Source of the DNA: Paenibacillus rigui
GTDB taxonomy: Bacteria; Bacillota; Bacilli; Paenibacillales; NBRC-103111
Length of the DNA: 64,000 nucleotides
Reading direction: 5' to 3'
Assembly (NCBI RefSeq): GCF_002234615.1
Contig: NZ_NMQW01000049.1
Location: forward strand, 89,276 to 153,275
The translations under genes and the position numbers were made by a program. The notes beneath the pieces are model-generated. The model did not search any database and had not been told where the DNA came from. It saw only the letters and a program-made list of their open reading frames with translations. Shown here piece by piece: positions 27,013 to 40,129 of the stretch. How positions within the stretch are numbered: position 1 is the stretch's first letter; the number at the start of each line of letters is the position of its first letter.

Positions 27013-27945
27013 ATGCGAATCAAAATGTATGTCATGCTACTGCTCGTCTCCATTTTCATCGGAGCTTCGTTTAACCTTGCCGCTTATGCGGTTCACTATT
27101 TCTCCGCACCGGCTGCCGCAGCCTGGAGGTTTGGCCTTGCGTCCTTGCTCATCCTCGTTCTCCTGCTGATGCGGGAGCATATGAACAAAGCCGCGTGGGC
27201 CGCCAACTGGCCGATGTTTATTGCGCTTGGCCTCCTCGGTGTCTTCGGCTTCAACATGCTGTTCTTCGAGGGCATGAAATTCACTTCGCCGCTGAACGGC
27301 TCGCTGATCATGGCGACCAACCCCATGGTCTCGGCGCTCCTCGCCCGTTGGATCCTGAAAGACAAGCTGACCGCACGCCAAAGCTTCGGCATCCTCGTCT
27401 CCCTGCTCGGGGTGCTGCTCGTCCTGACCCACGGCTCGTGGCAGGTCGTCCGCACGCTGTCCTTCTCCGGCGGGGACCTGCTGCTTGTCGGCGGCAACCT
27501 GTGCTGGGCATTGTACGGCGTGCTGAACCGGCGGTTCGTTCGGGGCTCAACAAGCCTGGCCACCACAGCCTACACCATGACCATCGGCGCCATAGGCTTG
27601 ATCCTGTTCTCGGCCACCGCGCCGAGCCCGCTTCCTGTTGCGGCGGTTCCGGCCGCCGCTTGGGGCGCTATCGCGTTCATGGCCATATTCACCAGTGTGC
27701 TCGGCTACCTGTGGTGGAATGAGGGGATCGCCCAGCTCGGCGTCGGCAAAACAGCGATCTTCTTCAACCTCGTGCCCCTGGTCACGATGCTGCTGTCGCT
27801 CGCATCGGGCACCGAGGTAACGCCGGTGCAGCTGCTCGGAACTGCCATGGTCCTTACCGGCGTCGTTATCGCCTCCGCCGTCCGTCAAGCCGCCCGACGC
27901 CCGTCAGCGGTTCCGGCCAAACCCGCCCGGCAGAGCCCGCACTGA
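27013..27945 (+). CDS. EamA family (drug/metabolite) exporter
   Basis: 310 residues, about ten membrane helices in two EamA repeats (about 8-138 and 150-290), with GASFNLAAYAVHYFSAP in the first repeat and WGAIAFMAIFTSVLGYLWWN in the second. Family members export amino acids, metabolites or drugs. The start ATG has AGGAGG 8 bases upstream. The adjoining MerR gene and the promoter architecture suggest induction by a small toxic molecule. The Pro/Arg-rich C-terminal tail is probably cytoplasmic. Confidence 0.9.
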   Translation: MRIKMYVMLLLVSIFIGASFNLAAYAVHYFSAPAAAAWRFGLASLLILVLLLMREHMNKAAWAANWPMFIALGLLGVFGFNMLFFEGMKFTSPLNGSLIMATNPMVSALLARWILKDKLTARQSFGILVSLLGVLLVLTHGSWQVVRTLSFSGGDLLLVGGNLCWALYGVLNRRFVRGSTSLATTAYTMTIGAIGLILFSATAPSPLPVAAVPAAAWGAIAFMAIFTSVLGYLWWNEGIAQLGVGKTAIFFNLVPLVTMLLSLASGTEVTPVQLLGTAMVLTGVVIASAVRQAARRPSAVPAKPARQSPH

Positions 27946-28186
27946 AATGTGCGTCTCTGTCCCGAAAGCTACCGTACCGCGCGCTGATCCCGACGCATGG
28001 TACATTGGCATGCCGAGCCTCCACACACGATCCCCTGCCAATTGAGCAGGGGCTTCAGCAGTCGGACTCTGCAAATGCAAAGTCCAGCCCCGCCTTGGAG
28101 GCAGGCGCTGCTCCTGCTCCGGCTTCTGCGCAGCCGTCCGTGCCGGGCACAGGGACAGTCTCCCGTCCCGATACATCTGCAGGCAA
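27946..28186. other. Non-coding gap after the EamA gene
   Basis: No gene is supported. A hairpin CCCCTGC/GCAGGGG lies at 28032-28052 without a T-run. Short open frames on both strands lack ribosome binding sites. Confidence 0.5.
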
Positions 28187-28230
28187 AACAGCCCCCAAGC
28201 GGCAAATAGCTGTACCGCTTGGGGGCTGTT
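28187..28230. terminator. Intrinsic terminator of the second sugar cluster
   Basis: 16-bp perfect arms (AACAGCCCCCAAGCGG and complement). Only short T-runs follow on each side. It lies 42 bases beyond the GH38 stop. Confidence 0.75.
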
Positions 28231-28272
28231 CTATACTGTTTTATACTGTTCCATACATCGCGACTGCCAGCC

Positions 28273-31200
28273 CTAATCCTCGAACACCAGCAGGATCGAT
28301 TTGATCTCATACGGGCTGATCTCGAAGGAGACCGTTCCCTCTTCTCTTAACTCACCGATCGGGCGTTCCATCAGATCCGTTTCCTGCCAGCCTGCCACAC
28401 GCGTGCCGCTAGTCAACGTGACGGTTCCGCGCATGCCTGCAAATTCGTGCAAGCGTACGATTACCGCATGGCGATCCTCTGCTTTCTTGACCGCATCGAT
28501 CATCACATGGTCGGCGGATAGCGTGCATAGGGAGAACGCCTGCTTCTCCGTGCCGCCGCTTCTGGCCTGTACCGGGTTGTTCAAGGCCCAGGCCGAAGCC
28601 ACCGTGCCGCCTTGCAGCCAATCGCCCTCATGCGGGTACAACGCATAGGTAAATTCATGCTCCCCTTGGTCCGCCTGCGGATCGGGCACCATGGCCGACT
28701 TAATAAGGGAAAGCCGCATTACGTTATCTTTAATGTCATAACCGTATTTGCAATCGTTCATCAGACTGACGCCGTAATTACGCTCCGACAAATCCGCCCA
28801 TTGGTGGCCGACCGACTCGAATCTCGCATAATCCCAGCTCGTATTCCAATGCGTCGGCCGCTTTACGTTACCGAACTGAATATCGTAGGTGGCCTCTGCC
28901 GCATGAATTTGAACAGGGAAGGCCGCTTTCAGCAGCTGCCGCTGTTCGTGCCAATCGACCTTCGTCTCGAAGTCGATTCGGCGTTGGTCGGCATACACAA
29001 TCAGGTTCTGAACGATGGTGGACTTGCTGTATCTCCACTCCATCCGGACCACGGCACGCACCGGCCCGATCTCGGTCACCTCCAGAGAGGTCAGCCCGTC
29101 GATCTCACGCATTTTTTCCTGATAAAAGATATCGATATCCCAAGCCTCATGGCGCCCCTTCGGCTTATCCTCGAACACCTGTAGCACATTCGCCCGAGCG
29201 TCCTCGGCCAATACCTCGCGGCGGGCCGCAAGGTCGTACAGCCTCGTCAGCTGTCCCTTCGCATTCCACTCGATCTCGTAGAGCGGCGTTGTCAGCCCGT
29301 TCTCAGTTAATCGGAACGGCTGGGACGGCACGCTTGCCGCCATAGCCTGCTCCGCTGCAGTACTGCTGAGCCGTACCGTCGTATACCCCATCGCCGGCAT
29401 GTTCTTGACCGCCACATACCAGGCGTCTGCGGTACGCTGCGCCTGCAGCACGCGGCCTTCAAGATCGGTCCATACCCCCTGCTCCATGCCGTCCTCCGCT
29501 TGGATACGCACGACGTCGCCGCGTACCCAGGACGAGGAGTGGAACAAGGTGAACTCCCGCACGACTGCGTTTTCGTTCGATACGGCGAGTCGTTCTGCCG
29601 CCTGCTGCCATACCTTATGGGCGATTGCGAATGCCTCCGCATACTCTTCCCTGCTATCCTGATACACCTCGCCAATCGAGGAGCCGGGGATAATATCATG
29701 GAACTGGTTGCGGAGGATGATTTTCCAGCCCTCATACAGCTCCTGCTGCGGATACTGGCTCCACGCCGACTGCAGGCCGCTGCCCAGAACTGCCATCCAC
29801 TCGGTTTCCCGGTACAGCAGCTCCAGCTTTCGGTTCGCCCTTTTGTTGTAGGCTTGGCTGGTGTAAGTGCCGCGGTGCAGCTCCAGGTACAGCTCTCCGT
29901 TCCACGTATGCACGTAGCGGTCGGTCATCGCGATTTCTTCCTTCAGCCTATCGAAATATTCATCGGCACGCCCCGTCTTGGCTTGAGGAAGCCCCGGCAT
30001 GCGCTCCAGCCTGCGGCGCATCTCGAGCATCTCGCGGTTGACCCCGCCGCCCCCGTCGCCATAGCCATAGGAGAGCAGCAGCTCTTTGTTGATTTCCTTA
30101 TCGCGGTAGCCGTCCCAGATCCCTTGAATGGATGCAGGAGTGATGCTCCCGTTATACGTATAATAAAAAGCGCCCTCACTCGTCCCCGGGTCCGGCGTCG
30201 TAATGAAATGCGTCAGCACCTCGCTGCCGTCGATGCCTCTCCAGACGAATGTGTCATGCGGCATCCGGTTATACTGGTTCCAGCTGATCTTGGTCGTCAT
30301 GAACATGTCGATACCGGACTTGCGTAAAATTTGCGGCAGCGCCCAGCTGTAGCCGAACACGTCCGGAAGCCACAGGTAGCGGCACTCCACACCGAACTCG
30401 TCACGGAAGAAGCGCGTCCCGTACAGCAGCTGGCGCACCAGCGATTCACCGGAGGCCAGATTGCAGTCCGCTTCCAGCCACATGGCTCCGCTGGCTTCCC
30501 AGCGTCCTTGCGCAACCCGTTCTTTGATCTGCTCGTAGATCGCCGGGTAATCGTTCTTGATATATTCATACAGCTGAGGCTGTGTTTGCAGGAACACATA
30601 GTCCGGGTACAGCTCCATGAGCCGAAGCACCGTGGAGAAGGAGCGCGCGGCCTTTTCCCGCGTATGCTTCAAGCGCCACAGCCAGGCTACGTCAATATGG
30701 GTATGCCCGATGCAGTACACATGGACCGGATGATGGTTAGGCATCTGATCCAGCTGCTGGCGAAGCGAATCGAGCGCTTCCGATAACGATGCGTAGAAAG
30801 CCTCCGAGCCCGGCTCGGACCAATCGATCAGCAGAAAGGAGCGGTCCAACGCCGACAGCAGCTCGTGCCGCTCCGGCCGGTTCTCGGCGAGCTGCTCTAC
30901 TGTATCCAGCACAGCCCGGCTCGTGTAATACAGGTCGTCCGCGGTTTCATCCAGCCAGCCTAACGCGGCGTGTTGGATTTGATTTTCAATCGGCTCCGCT
31001 TTGCCGTATCCATTCAAGCCCGACCAAAGCCGGAATTGAAAGCTCACCCGGCTTCCCGCCGTCTCCGGTGCGAAAAATACTTCCTCGTGATTGGAATCGA
31101 CGCCCTGATACGGCTCCCCGTTCAAGAACAGCAGCGACTCAAAGCCGCTGTTGTTGCCGCCGCCCGTCCGGCCGAAGTTGAAGCGGCCGACGATCTTTTT

Positions 31201-31437
31201 CCCCTGCCACTGGGCCGGAATGTCCGCTGCGAAGGCGAGCCACATGTACAGGTCACGGCCTGTCCATCTCTCCCCGATGGAGACCTCCTTCCACTCGCCG
31301 TCCTCTGCAGGATAAGCTCCGATCTCGCCTGCCTCGTCCAGCTTCATCCTCATCCCCGTGATCTGCTGCTCATCCCGGTACCGGAAGCCCTCGATATCCC
31401 TGATGCGCGCAGCCAGCTTTTCTTTCGTCCACAACAT
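28273..31437 (-). CDS. Alpha-mannosidase, glycoside hydrolase family 38
   Basis: 1,054 residues, cytoplasmic (no signal peptide). An N-terminal accessory domain is followed by the catalytic domain with zinc-binding GHTHIDVAWLWR and the nucleophile aspartate in LWLPDVFGYSWALPQI; the mid-domain PGSSIGEVYQDSREEYAEA and the C-terminal beta domains complete the family layout. It removes alpha-linked mannose from oligosaccharides. It follows the GH2 gene by 38 bases and is the last gene of a minus-strand cluster with a sugar ABC transporter, so imported mannose- and galactose-containing oligosaccharides are the likely substrate. Confidence 0.94.
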   Translation of the reverse strand: MLWTKEKLAARIRDIEGFRYRDEQQITGMRMKLDEAGEIGAYPAEDGEWKEVSIGERWTGRDLYMWLAFAADIPAQWQGKKIVGRFNFGRTGGGNNSGFESLLFLNGEPYQGVDSNHEEVFFAPETAGSRVSFQFRLWSGLNGYGKAEPIENQIQHAALGWLDETADDLYYTSRAVLDTVEQLAENRPERHELLSALDRSFLLIDWSEPGSEAFYASLSEALDSLRQQLDQMPNHHPVHVYCIGHTHIDVAWLWRLKHTREKAARSFSTVLRLMELYPDYVFLQTQPQLYEYIKNDYPAIYEQIKERVAQGRWEASGAMWLEADCNLASGESLVRQLLYGTRFFRDEFGVECRYLWLPDVFGYSWALPQILRKSGIDMFMTTKISWNQYNRMPHDTFVWRGIDGSEVLTHFITTPDPGTSEGAFYYTYNGSITPASIQGIWDGYRDKEINKELLLSYGYGDGGGGVNREMLEMRRRLERMPGLPQAKTGRADEYFDRLKEEIAMTDRYVHTWNGELYLELHRGTYTSQAYNKRANRKLELLYRETEWMAVLGSGLQSAWSQYPQQELYEGWKIILRNQFHDIIPGSSIGEVYQDSREEYAEAFAIAHKVWQQAAERLAVSNENAVVREFTLFHSSSWVRGDVVRIQAEDGMEQGVWTDLEGRVLQAQRTADAWYVAVKNMPAMGYTTVRLSSTAAEQAMAASVPSQPFRLTENGLTTPLYEIEWNAKGQLTRLYDLAARREVLAEDARANVLQVFEDKPKGRHEAWDIDIFYQEKMREIDGLTSLEVTEIGPVRAVVRMEWRYSKSTIVQNLIVYADQRRIDFETKVDWHEQRQLLKAAFPVQIHAAEATYDIQFGNVKRPTHWNTSWDYARFESVGHQWADLSERNYGVSLMNDCKYGYDIKDNVMRLSLIKSAMVPDPQADQGEHEFTYALYPHEGDWLQGGTVASAWALNNPVQARSGGTEKQAFSLCTLSADHVMIDAVKKAEDRHAVIVRLHEFAGMRGTVTLTSGTRVAGWQETDLMERPIGELREEGTVSFEISPYEIKSILLVFED

Positions 31438-31475
31438 CCTGTTTCACCCTTTCCCTTACTTCCATGCTCTATGAA

Positions 31476-34605
<3,130 letters not shown>

Positions 34606-34621
34606 TGTCCATAGGATCGTT

Positions 34622-36010
34622 TTACTTCGCTAATGTGCCCTGCACTTGAGCAGGATCGAAGCTTGGGTTCGCCTTCGCTTGCGTGTCGCCTGCTGCTTTC
34701 GCTTTGTCCAGCGCCGCGTTATAACGCGTATTCAGGTCTTTGATCACTTGATCCAGATCGCCGCCTTGAATCATATATTTCGTCAGCGCATCGGATTTCT
34801 TCATCCCTTCCACCTTGCCCTCGATGATCAAGGTAGGCGCCGCAGGATAGATCGCATCATATTTCGTCGGATTGAAGCCCTCGATACCCGGAATGTTGGC
34901 TTTCTTCGCCTTCGCAGTTACATGCGGCAGAATGGAGACGCCATAGCCGCCTTCCTGGTAGCCGGTTTGAACCTCATCGCCGTACATATACTCCAGGAAT
35001 CTCCAAGCCTGTTCCTTATGCTCGGAATCTTTGCTGATGGACAGGTAAGCGCCCCCGTTAACAAGCGAAGCTCCCTTTACCGTACCGTCGATCGTCGGAA
35101 CTTGAGCCGCAGCCCATTTGATCTGAGCCGGGAATTGGTTCTTGTAGACAGCCGGCTCTGCGGAATGGTTAATGTACATCCCGATTTTACCTTGTGCAAA
35201 TTGAGCGCGCAGCGGGTCAATATCCAGACCTTCCGTGCCCGGCAGCATGCTGCCATCCACTTTCATTTGGCGCAAAGCTTCTGTAATTTCTTTGTAAGCG
35301 CCGAAGTCATATTGGCCGGTCTTCAAGTTGTAGCCCTCGACAACGCCTGTTCCGCTGAGCGTCGCGATAGGATAAGCTACCCGGTCGATAGCGGAGGTAT
35401 TTTTGAAGTTGCCGGCGAAGCCGTAAGCGCCTGTGCTTTTGCCCGCTTCCGTCAGCTTCTTGGATACCTCAACCAGTTCCTTCAATGTTTTTGGCGGCTC
35501 TTTAATGCCGGCTTTCTCGAACAGATCGACGTTGTAGATCAAACGCCACATTTGGCCGACGTTCGGCAGGCTGTAAATTTTGCCTTCATAAATATTTTTT
35601 TCTTCCACCAGCGTGCTGGCGAATTTTTTCTTCATATCCTCGCTCATGTACGAATCCAACGGAGACAAGAAGCCCTTTTTCACCCATGGCACGACTTTGT
35701 TGAAGTCAACGCGAAGAATGTCCGGCGCCTGCTTGCTTGCAAAAGCGATATCTACGGATTGATCGTAGTTATCCGCCATGACGTTCAACTCGACCTCTAC
35801 GTTATCCTTGTTCGTTTCATTGTATTTAGCAATGACTTGTTTAATATAATCAGCATCGGAACGGTCATTGGTCCAATAAGTCAGCTTCGTTTTCGCACCG
35901 CTCTTGGCACTGCCCTTCGAATCGGCCGAGCTGTCCGGTTGTGTTGCACAAGCGCTAAGCGATAAGGCCAGCAGCATGCTTAGTGCCGGTACATAAACTT
36001 TCTTTTTCAT
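34622..36010 (-). CDS. Sugar ABC transporter substrate-binding lipoprotein
   Basis: 462 residues. The signal peptide ends in lipobox ALSLSACA. The segments KTKLTYWTNDRSDADYI, APDILRVDFNKVVPW and GGYGVSILP mark a family 1 extracellular sugar-binding protein. The ATG at 36010 has GGAGG 8 bases upstream. Its partner permeases are at 38148-39977. A TATAAT -10 at 36057-36062 (minus strand) and a regulator-like box at 36086-36100 suggest a private promoter, as in the first sugar cluster. Confidence 0.94.
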   Translation of the reverse strand: MKKKVYVPALSMLLALSLSACATQPDSSADSKGSAKSGAKTKLTYWTNDRSDADYIKQVIAKYNETNKDNVEVELNVMADNYDQSVDIAFASKQAPDILRVDFNKVVPWVKKGFLSPLDSYMSEDMKKKFASTLVEEKNIYEGKIYSLPNVGQMWRLIYNVDLFEKAGIKEPPKTLKELVEVSKKLTEAGKSTGAYGFAGNFKNTSAIDRVAYPIATLSGTGVVEGYNLKTGQYDFGAYKEITEALRQMKVDGSMLPGTEGLDIDPLRAQFAQGKIGMYINHSAEPAVYKNQFPAQIKWAAAQVPTIDGTVKGASLVNGGAYLSISKDSEHKEQAWRFLEYMYGDEVQTGYQEGGYGVSILPHVTAKAKKANIPGIEGFNPTKYDAIYPAAPTLIIEGKVEGMKKSDALTKYMIQGGDLDQVIKDLNTRYNAALDKAKAAGDTQAKANPSFDPAQVQGTLAK

Positions 36011-36056
36011 TCTTACATCCTCCCCCAAGCAGATAAGTGTTTACGTTGCTGGTTTT

Positions 36057-36100
36057 ATTATAGATCAAGGTGCTCCGATCTCAGGAAGGACAAAACAACT
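36057..36100 (-). promoter_or_regulatory. Promoter of the second binding-protein gene with candidate regulator box
   Basis: Minus strand -10 TATAAT (36057-36062) without a good -35. Upstream the box AGTTGTTTTGTCCTT (36086-36100) matches 11 of 15 bases with the one at 40050-40064 before the permease operon. Confidence 0.5.
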
Positions 36101-36138
36101 GTTGATAGAGGATGAAATCGCTTTTTTCGGCCAAGCCC

Positions 36139-37947
36139 TTACATTGCCTCCTCCGGCCTATGCGGAAGCGCCGCGGGCGGCTCCCCTCCGGCCAGAGGAA
36201 TCCATAAGGTGACGACCGTCTTGACGCCAGGTTCACTGGTCAGCTGCATGCGGGCCTCCGAGCCGTAATACAGCTGAAGCCGGCTGTACACATTGGATAG
36301 CGCGTAGGAGGACCGGGTGGCGGTCACCTGCGTGAGCTGGGCGTACACCTCCTCGGCATCCATGCCGGACCCGTTATCCTCTACGGTCAACCTCAGGCAA
36401 TCCCCGTCCTGGTCGATGCCGATATAGATGAAGCCGCCGTGTTCCATATGCTGAAAGCCATGCAAAATGCTGTTTTCCACCAAAGGCTGCAGCAGTATTT
36501 TGATCATCGGCAGCCGGTTCCATTCCGGAGCTTTCAGCTCGATGACATAGGCGAACAGCCCTTCGTAGCATTTCTTCTGGATTTCCATGTACTGCCTTAC
36601 ATGCTCCAGCTCCTTCTCCAGCGTCGTCAGCTCGTTCCCGTTATTTAAGCCCAGCTGAAACAGCTTGGACAAGGAAATGATCATGTCTCTGACGTCCTGC
36701 CGCTCGGCCGTTTCCGACTTCCACAAGATCGTATTCAGCGTGTTATATAAAAAATGCGGATCGATCTGCGCCTGCAGCGCCTTGATCTCCGATTTGCGCT
36801 TTTCCCGCTCGGAAGCCTTCACCTCATCGATCAGCGCTGTCAGCTGCGCCAGCATCCGGTTGAAGCTGTGCCCCACCTTCGTGACCTCATCGTTAAAATG
36901 GCTGTCAAAACGCACATCCAGCGTATTGTCCCGTTCCACCTTGTGCATTAAGCCCTGAAGCTTGTACAGCGGACGCAGCAGGCGCTCGGACAGCACATTG
37001 GAGAACACGAAAGCAAGGAGCGCACACGCGGCCATGATAACGACAATCCACCATTGAATCAGCCTCATCTGGCTCAACAGCTCCGACTTCGATTGCAAAC
37101 TGATCAGCGTCCAGTCCTCGACGAGCCGCAGATGGGAGTAGTTGACGAGCAGCGTCGTCTTGTCCGGCCGGCTCAGCACATATTCGAAGTGGCCCGCCTT
37201 CGCAGCCTCCATCGACTGCAAGAAGGCGGTATCCTCCTTCAGGCCGTCATATTCCGTTGCCATGGGTACCGCATCCTTCCCGCCGCTGTCCAGCAGCAGA
37301 AATTGGGCGCCCTTGCCGGTGAAATCCTGGTACACGTCCTGCTTAATCGCATCCTCCTTGATGTTGATCACGATGTATACCTCGGAATTCAAGCTTTCCG
37401 TGTAAGGTTCCAGCAGCAGAGAAATGACGCGGCTGCGTCCTGTAAACAGCATATCCTCGTGGGCCCCGACCCAGATCGAGGGGGTGCTGCTTTGCCTCAG
37501 CAAGTCGTACATGGGTGTGCTTTGAAACGGCATACCCATATTGCGCACCGCATTCGTGGGGTAAAAATCGCCGATCGGCGTACTGATCAGCACCGATTCG
37601 ATAGTCGATTCGTTCAGCTTAATTTGGGCAAAGGGCGACTGCAGCGCTGACAGATGCTGATAATAGCTCTCCTGATTGCGCATGGCCGCATCCTGCATCA
37701 TCCGTTTGAACGACTCGCTGATCATGAGAGTGGAGGACGAGACGACGATATGCCTCAACCGCTCGTCAAGCACCTGCGCCGATTTATTCAGCGTGTTCTG
37801 GCTCAGCTGGAACGCATTATTTTCCGTCACCCGCGACGCGATATAATACGAGGTGACCCCCGTAGCCGTAATGCACAGCACCGTTAAGGTGATGCATGCG
37901 ATCCATATTCTTTTTTTCAAGGATGAGCTGTAAAAAAATCGATTCAT
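36139..37947 (-). CDS. YesM-type sensor histidine kinase
   Basis: 602 residues. Membrane segment near residues 13-33, an extracytoplasmic sensor of about 250 residues, a second membrane segment near 290-310, HAMP, a His_kinase domain with the phosphoacceptor in IDPHFLYNTLNTILW, and a HATPase domain (LLQPLVENSILHGF, VEDNGSGMD). It is separated from its presumed partner regulator (40130-41749) by the two permease genes, an uncommon order. It probably senses the sugar carried by the neighbouring transporter. The start ATG has GGGAGAG upstream. Confidence 0.92.
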   Translation of the reverse strand: MNRFFYSSSLKKRIWIACITLTVLCITATGVTSYYIASRVTENNAFQLSQNTLNKSAQVLDERLRHIVVSSSTLMISESFKRMMQDAAMRNQESYYQHLSALQSPFAQIKLNESTIESVLISTPIGDFYPTNAVRNMGMPFQSTPMYDLLRQSSTPSIWVGAHEDMLFTGRSRVISLLLEPYTESLNSEVYIVINIKEDAIKQDVYQDFTGKGAQFLLLDSGGKDAVPMATEYDGLKEDTAFLQSMEAAKAGHFEYVLSRPDKTTLLVNYSHLRLVEDWTLISLQSKSELLSQMRLIQWWIVVIMAACALLAFVFSNVLSERLLRPLYKLQGLMHKVERDNTLDVRFDSHFNDEVTKVGHSFNRMLAQLTALIDEVKASEREKRKSEIKALQAQIDPHFLYNTLNTILWKSETAERQDVRDMIISLSKLFQLGLNNGNELTTLEKELEHVRQYMEIQKKCYEGLFAYVIELKAPEWNRLPMIKILLQPLVENSILHGFQHMEHGGFIYIGIDQDGDCLRLTVEDNGSGMDAEEVYAQLTQVTATRSSYALSNVYSRLQLYYGSEARMQLTSEPGVKTVVTLWIPLAGGEPPAALPHRPEEAM

Positions 37948-38147
37948 CCGTCTCTCCCACCGCCTGCTCTATGAAATCCGACTGTCAATGCAACCCTTAT
38001 CTTTATCTCATCGGAAAGTGCTCCGCATGCTTTTTCTACCAACAAAAATAACTCTAGCCGGGGCTAGAGATTATTTTTGAAGCCATCTGTTGAGCTCGAC
38101 CGCCCCTCTGCGGTGCTGCCGTGCGCAAGGTCTAAACTAAGAACGCC

Positions 38148-39047
38148 TTACCCTTTCAGGGAGCCGGCCGTTACCTGCATGAACGATTTATTAGCGAACA
38201 TATATACGATCAGCATTGGGACAATGGAGATGCAAGCCCCTGCCAGCATCAGCTGCAGCTCCGCCGCCGCGCCGACACCGTATTTCAAATTGGTCAAGCC
38301 GACGGTCAAAGGCTGCAGCTTCGGATTGCTCATCGTGAAGACGAACGGCAAAATATATTCATTCCAGGCGTTACGGAACGTGAACAAGGCCGTGACACCG
38401 ATGGCGGGCTTCAACAACGGAAGCACGATCCGCCAATAGACGGTATAGTAATTGCAGCCGTCAATGTACGCAGCTTCATCCAGATCCTTGGGAATCCCTT
38501 TGAAAAACCCGATCAGCATGAAAAATGCGGTCGCATGGGCACTGATTAAGATTAGGATAACACCCCAGAGCGATTGGTTCAAATTCAACGCAACCATCAG
38601 GTCAAACTGCGGGCGAAGCACAACCGCCCCGATCGAGATAAACATCGTGCTGGCCTGCAGTGCAACGTACGCTTTTTTGCCCGGGAAATTCCCGCGGTCC
38701 ACTGCATACGCCGCCATCGTTGTCACCAGCAGCGTGCCGATCGTCGTCGCTGCGCTGATGAACAAGCTGTTCCACGTAAACAGCGCGAAGTTCGCTTTTT
38801 TCCAGGCCTCCGCATAGTTGGAGAACAGCCACTGTTTTGGGAACAGTGTCGCGCCGACAGTCACTTCCATATTCGTCTTGAATGAGCCGAGAATCGCTAC
38901 GACAACCGGAAACAACGTAACGACCGCCGCGGCAATCAGAAATATCCATAATACCGTCCATGAGCTATATTGAACAAACCGGAGCTTCGCTTTGGATGGA
39001 TTCGAAGCCTTCCAGTCTCCTTGTGCAGATACGTCTCTTGTACTCAC
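38148..39047 (-). CDS. Sugar ABC transporter permease (MalG/LplC-like)
   Basis: 299 residues with six predicted membrane segments and the EAA loop DLDEAAYIDGCNYYTVYW. C-terminus AGSLKG as in carbohydrate permeases. The GTG start has AAAGGGG upstream. It pairs with 39078-39977 and the binding protein at 34622-36010. Confidence 0.94.
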   Translation of the reverse strand: MSTRDVSAQGDWKASNPSKAKLRFVQYSSWTVLWIFLIAAAVVTLFPVVVAILGSFKTNMEVTVGATLFPKQWLFSNYAEAWKKANFALFTWNSLFISAATTIGTLLVTTMAAYAVDRGNFPGKKAYVALQASTMFISIGAVVLRPQFDLMVALNLNQSLWGVILILISAHATAFFMLIGFFKGIPKDLDEAAYIDGCNYYTVYWRIVLPLLKPAIGVTALFTFRNAWNEYILPFVFTMSNPKLQPLTVGLTNLKYGVGAAAELQLMLAGACISIVPMLIVYMFANKSFMQVTAGSLKG

Positions 39048-39077
39048 TTGCAGATTCCCCTTTCCGTTGTCGAAGGA

Positions 39078-39977
39078 TTAGTACGTCTTATTCAGTCTGC
39101 GGGACAAGCCGAAGTAAATCAGCGTGATGATACCGACAATGATCGCCGTCACGAAGCCTACGGCACTCCCGTAGCCGATTTGCTGTACGTTCGCATTCGT
39201 CGTGGATACCGGGAAGAACAGCTTGTACACGTACAGGAACATAACCTCCGTCTTGCCGAATGGTCCGCCTTCCGTCAATACCATGATGTTCTCGTACCCT
39301 TTGAGTGAAACCGTAATGACTAGCATCATGATCATTTGAAGGATCGGTCCGAGCATCGGGACGGTGATGAACCAAAATTTTTGCACGGTGTTCGCTCCGT
39401 CAATCGACGCGGCTTCGTACAGGTCGTCCGAAATATTTTGCAATCCGGCAATGAACAGCAGCATGTAGTTCCCCACTGCACCCCAAATGGCAATAATGAT
39501 TACCGTAATCATCGCATAATTAGGTCCGAGCCATTCGATCGGGTTGGAAATGATGCCGAGCTTCATCAAGTATTGATTCAAAATCCCGTTGTACGAATTA
39601 AACACGATACCGAAAACGACAGACATGACCGACGCGCTAATAATGGTCGGCATGAAGTAGATCGCCCGCAGCAGCTGCCGTCCTTTGATCGCCTGGTTCA
39701 AAATGACTGCCAAAATGAGAGACAGCGGAATCGTGATGACGATTTTGCCAGCGGCATACAGGAACGTATTGTATACCGAGCTCCAGAACTGGTCATCGTT
39801 CAATACGCGGGTAAAGTTGTCGAGGCCGATAAATTTCGGCACGCCAAAGCCGGGATAATCGTAGAACATGAACCGGAATGCCCAAAGTATCGGATAGATA
39901 CCCAGAACGAGCGTCAAGACAAGGCTGGGTATAATAAACACGTAGGAATTAACATACCTTAACGATCTTTTAGACAC
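39078..39977 (-). CDS. Sugar ABC transporter permease (MalF/LplB-like)
   Basis: 299 residues with six membrane segments and the EAA loop LYEAASIDGANTVQKFW. The GTG start has GGAGAGG upstream. First gene of the transport operon, 30 bases ahead of its partner permease. Its promoter region carries a TATAGT -10 (minus strand, 40025-40030) and the candidate box at 40050-40064. Confidence 0.94.
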   Translation of the reverse strand: MSKRSLRYVNSYVFIIPSLVLTLVLGIYPILWAFRFMFYDYPGFGVPKFIGLDNFTRVLNDDQFWSSVYNTFLYAAGKIVITIPLSLILAVILNQAIKGRQLLRAIYFMPTIISASVMSVVFGIVFNSYNGILNQYLMKLGIISNPIEWLGPNYAMITVIIIAIWGAVGNYMLLFIAGLQNISDDLYEAASIDGANTVQKFWFITVPMLGPILQMIMMLVITVSLKGYENIMVLTEGGPFGKTEVMFLYVYKLFFPVSTTNANVQQIGYGSAVGFVTAIIVGIITLIYFGLSRRLNKTY

Positions 39978-40049
39978 GAATGATCCTCTCCTTATACTCT
40001 TCTTCCTCTGATTGCTTCTTCTTTACTATAAGAGAAACGCGCGGAGTCC

Positions 40050-40064
40050 AAGGAGAGAGAAACT
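40050..40064 (-). promoter_or_regulatory. Candidate regulator box before the second permease operon
   Basis: On the minus strand AGTTTCTCTCTCCTT, matching 11 of 15 bases with the box before the binding-protein gene at 36086-36100 at nearly the same distance from a -10 element. Confidence 0.45.
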
Positions 40065-40129
40065 CACTTTCGTGAGGGGATAATGCTACTGTCTAGGGCG
40101 GCAGTCCCCCTATTCCTGCTTTCTAAGCG

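Noticed and set aside
34646..35965. Open frame of 439 codons on the plus strand
   Set aside because: Complement of the binding-protein gene, with no family motif and no ribosome binding site.
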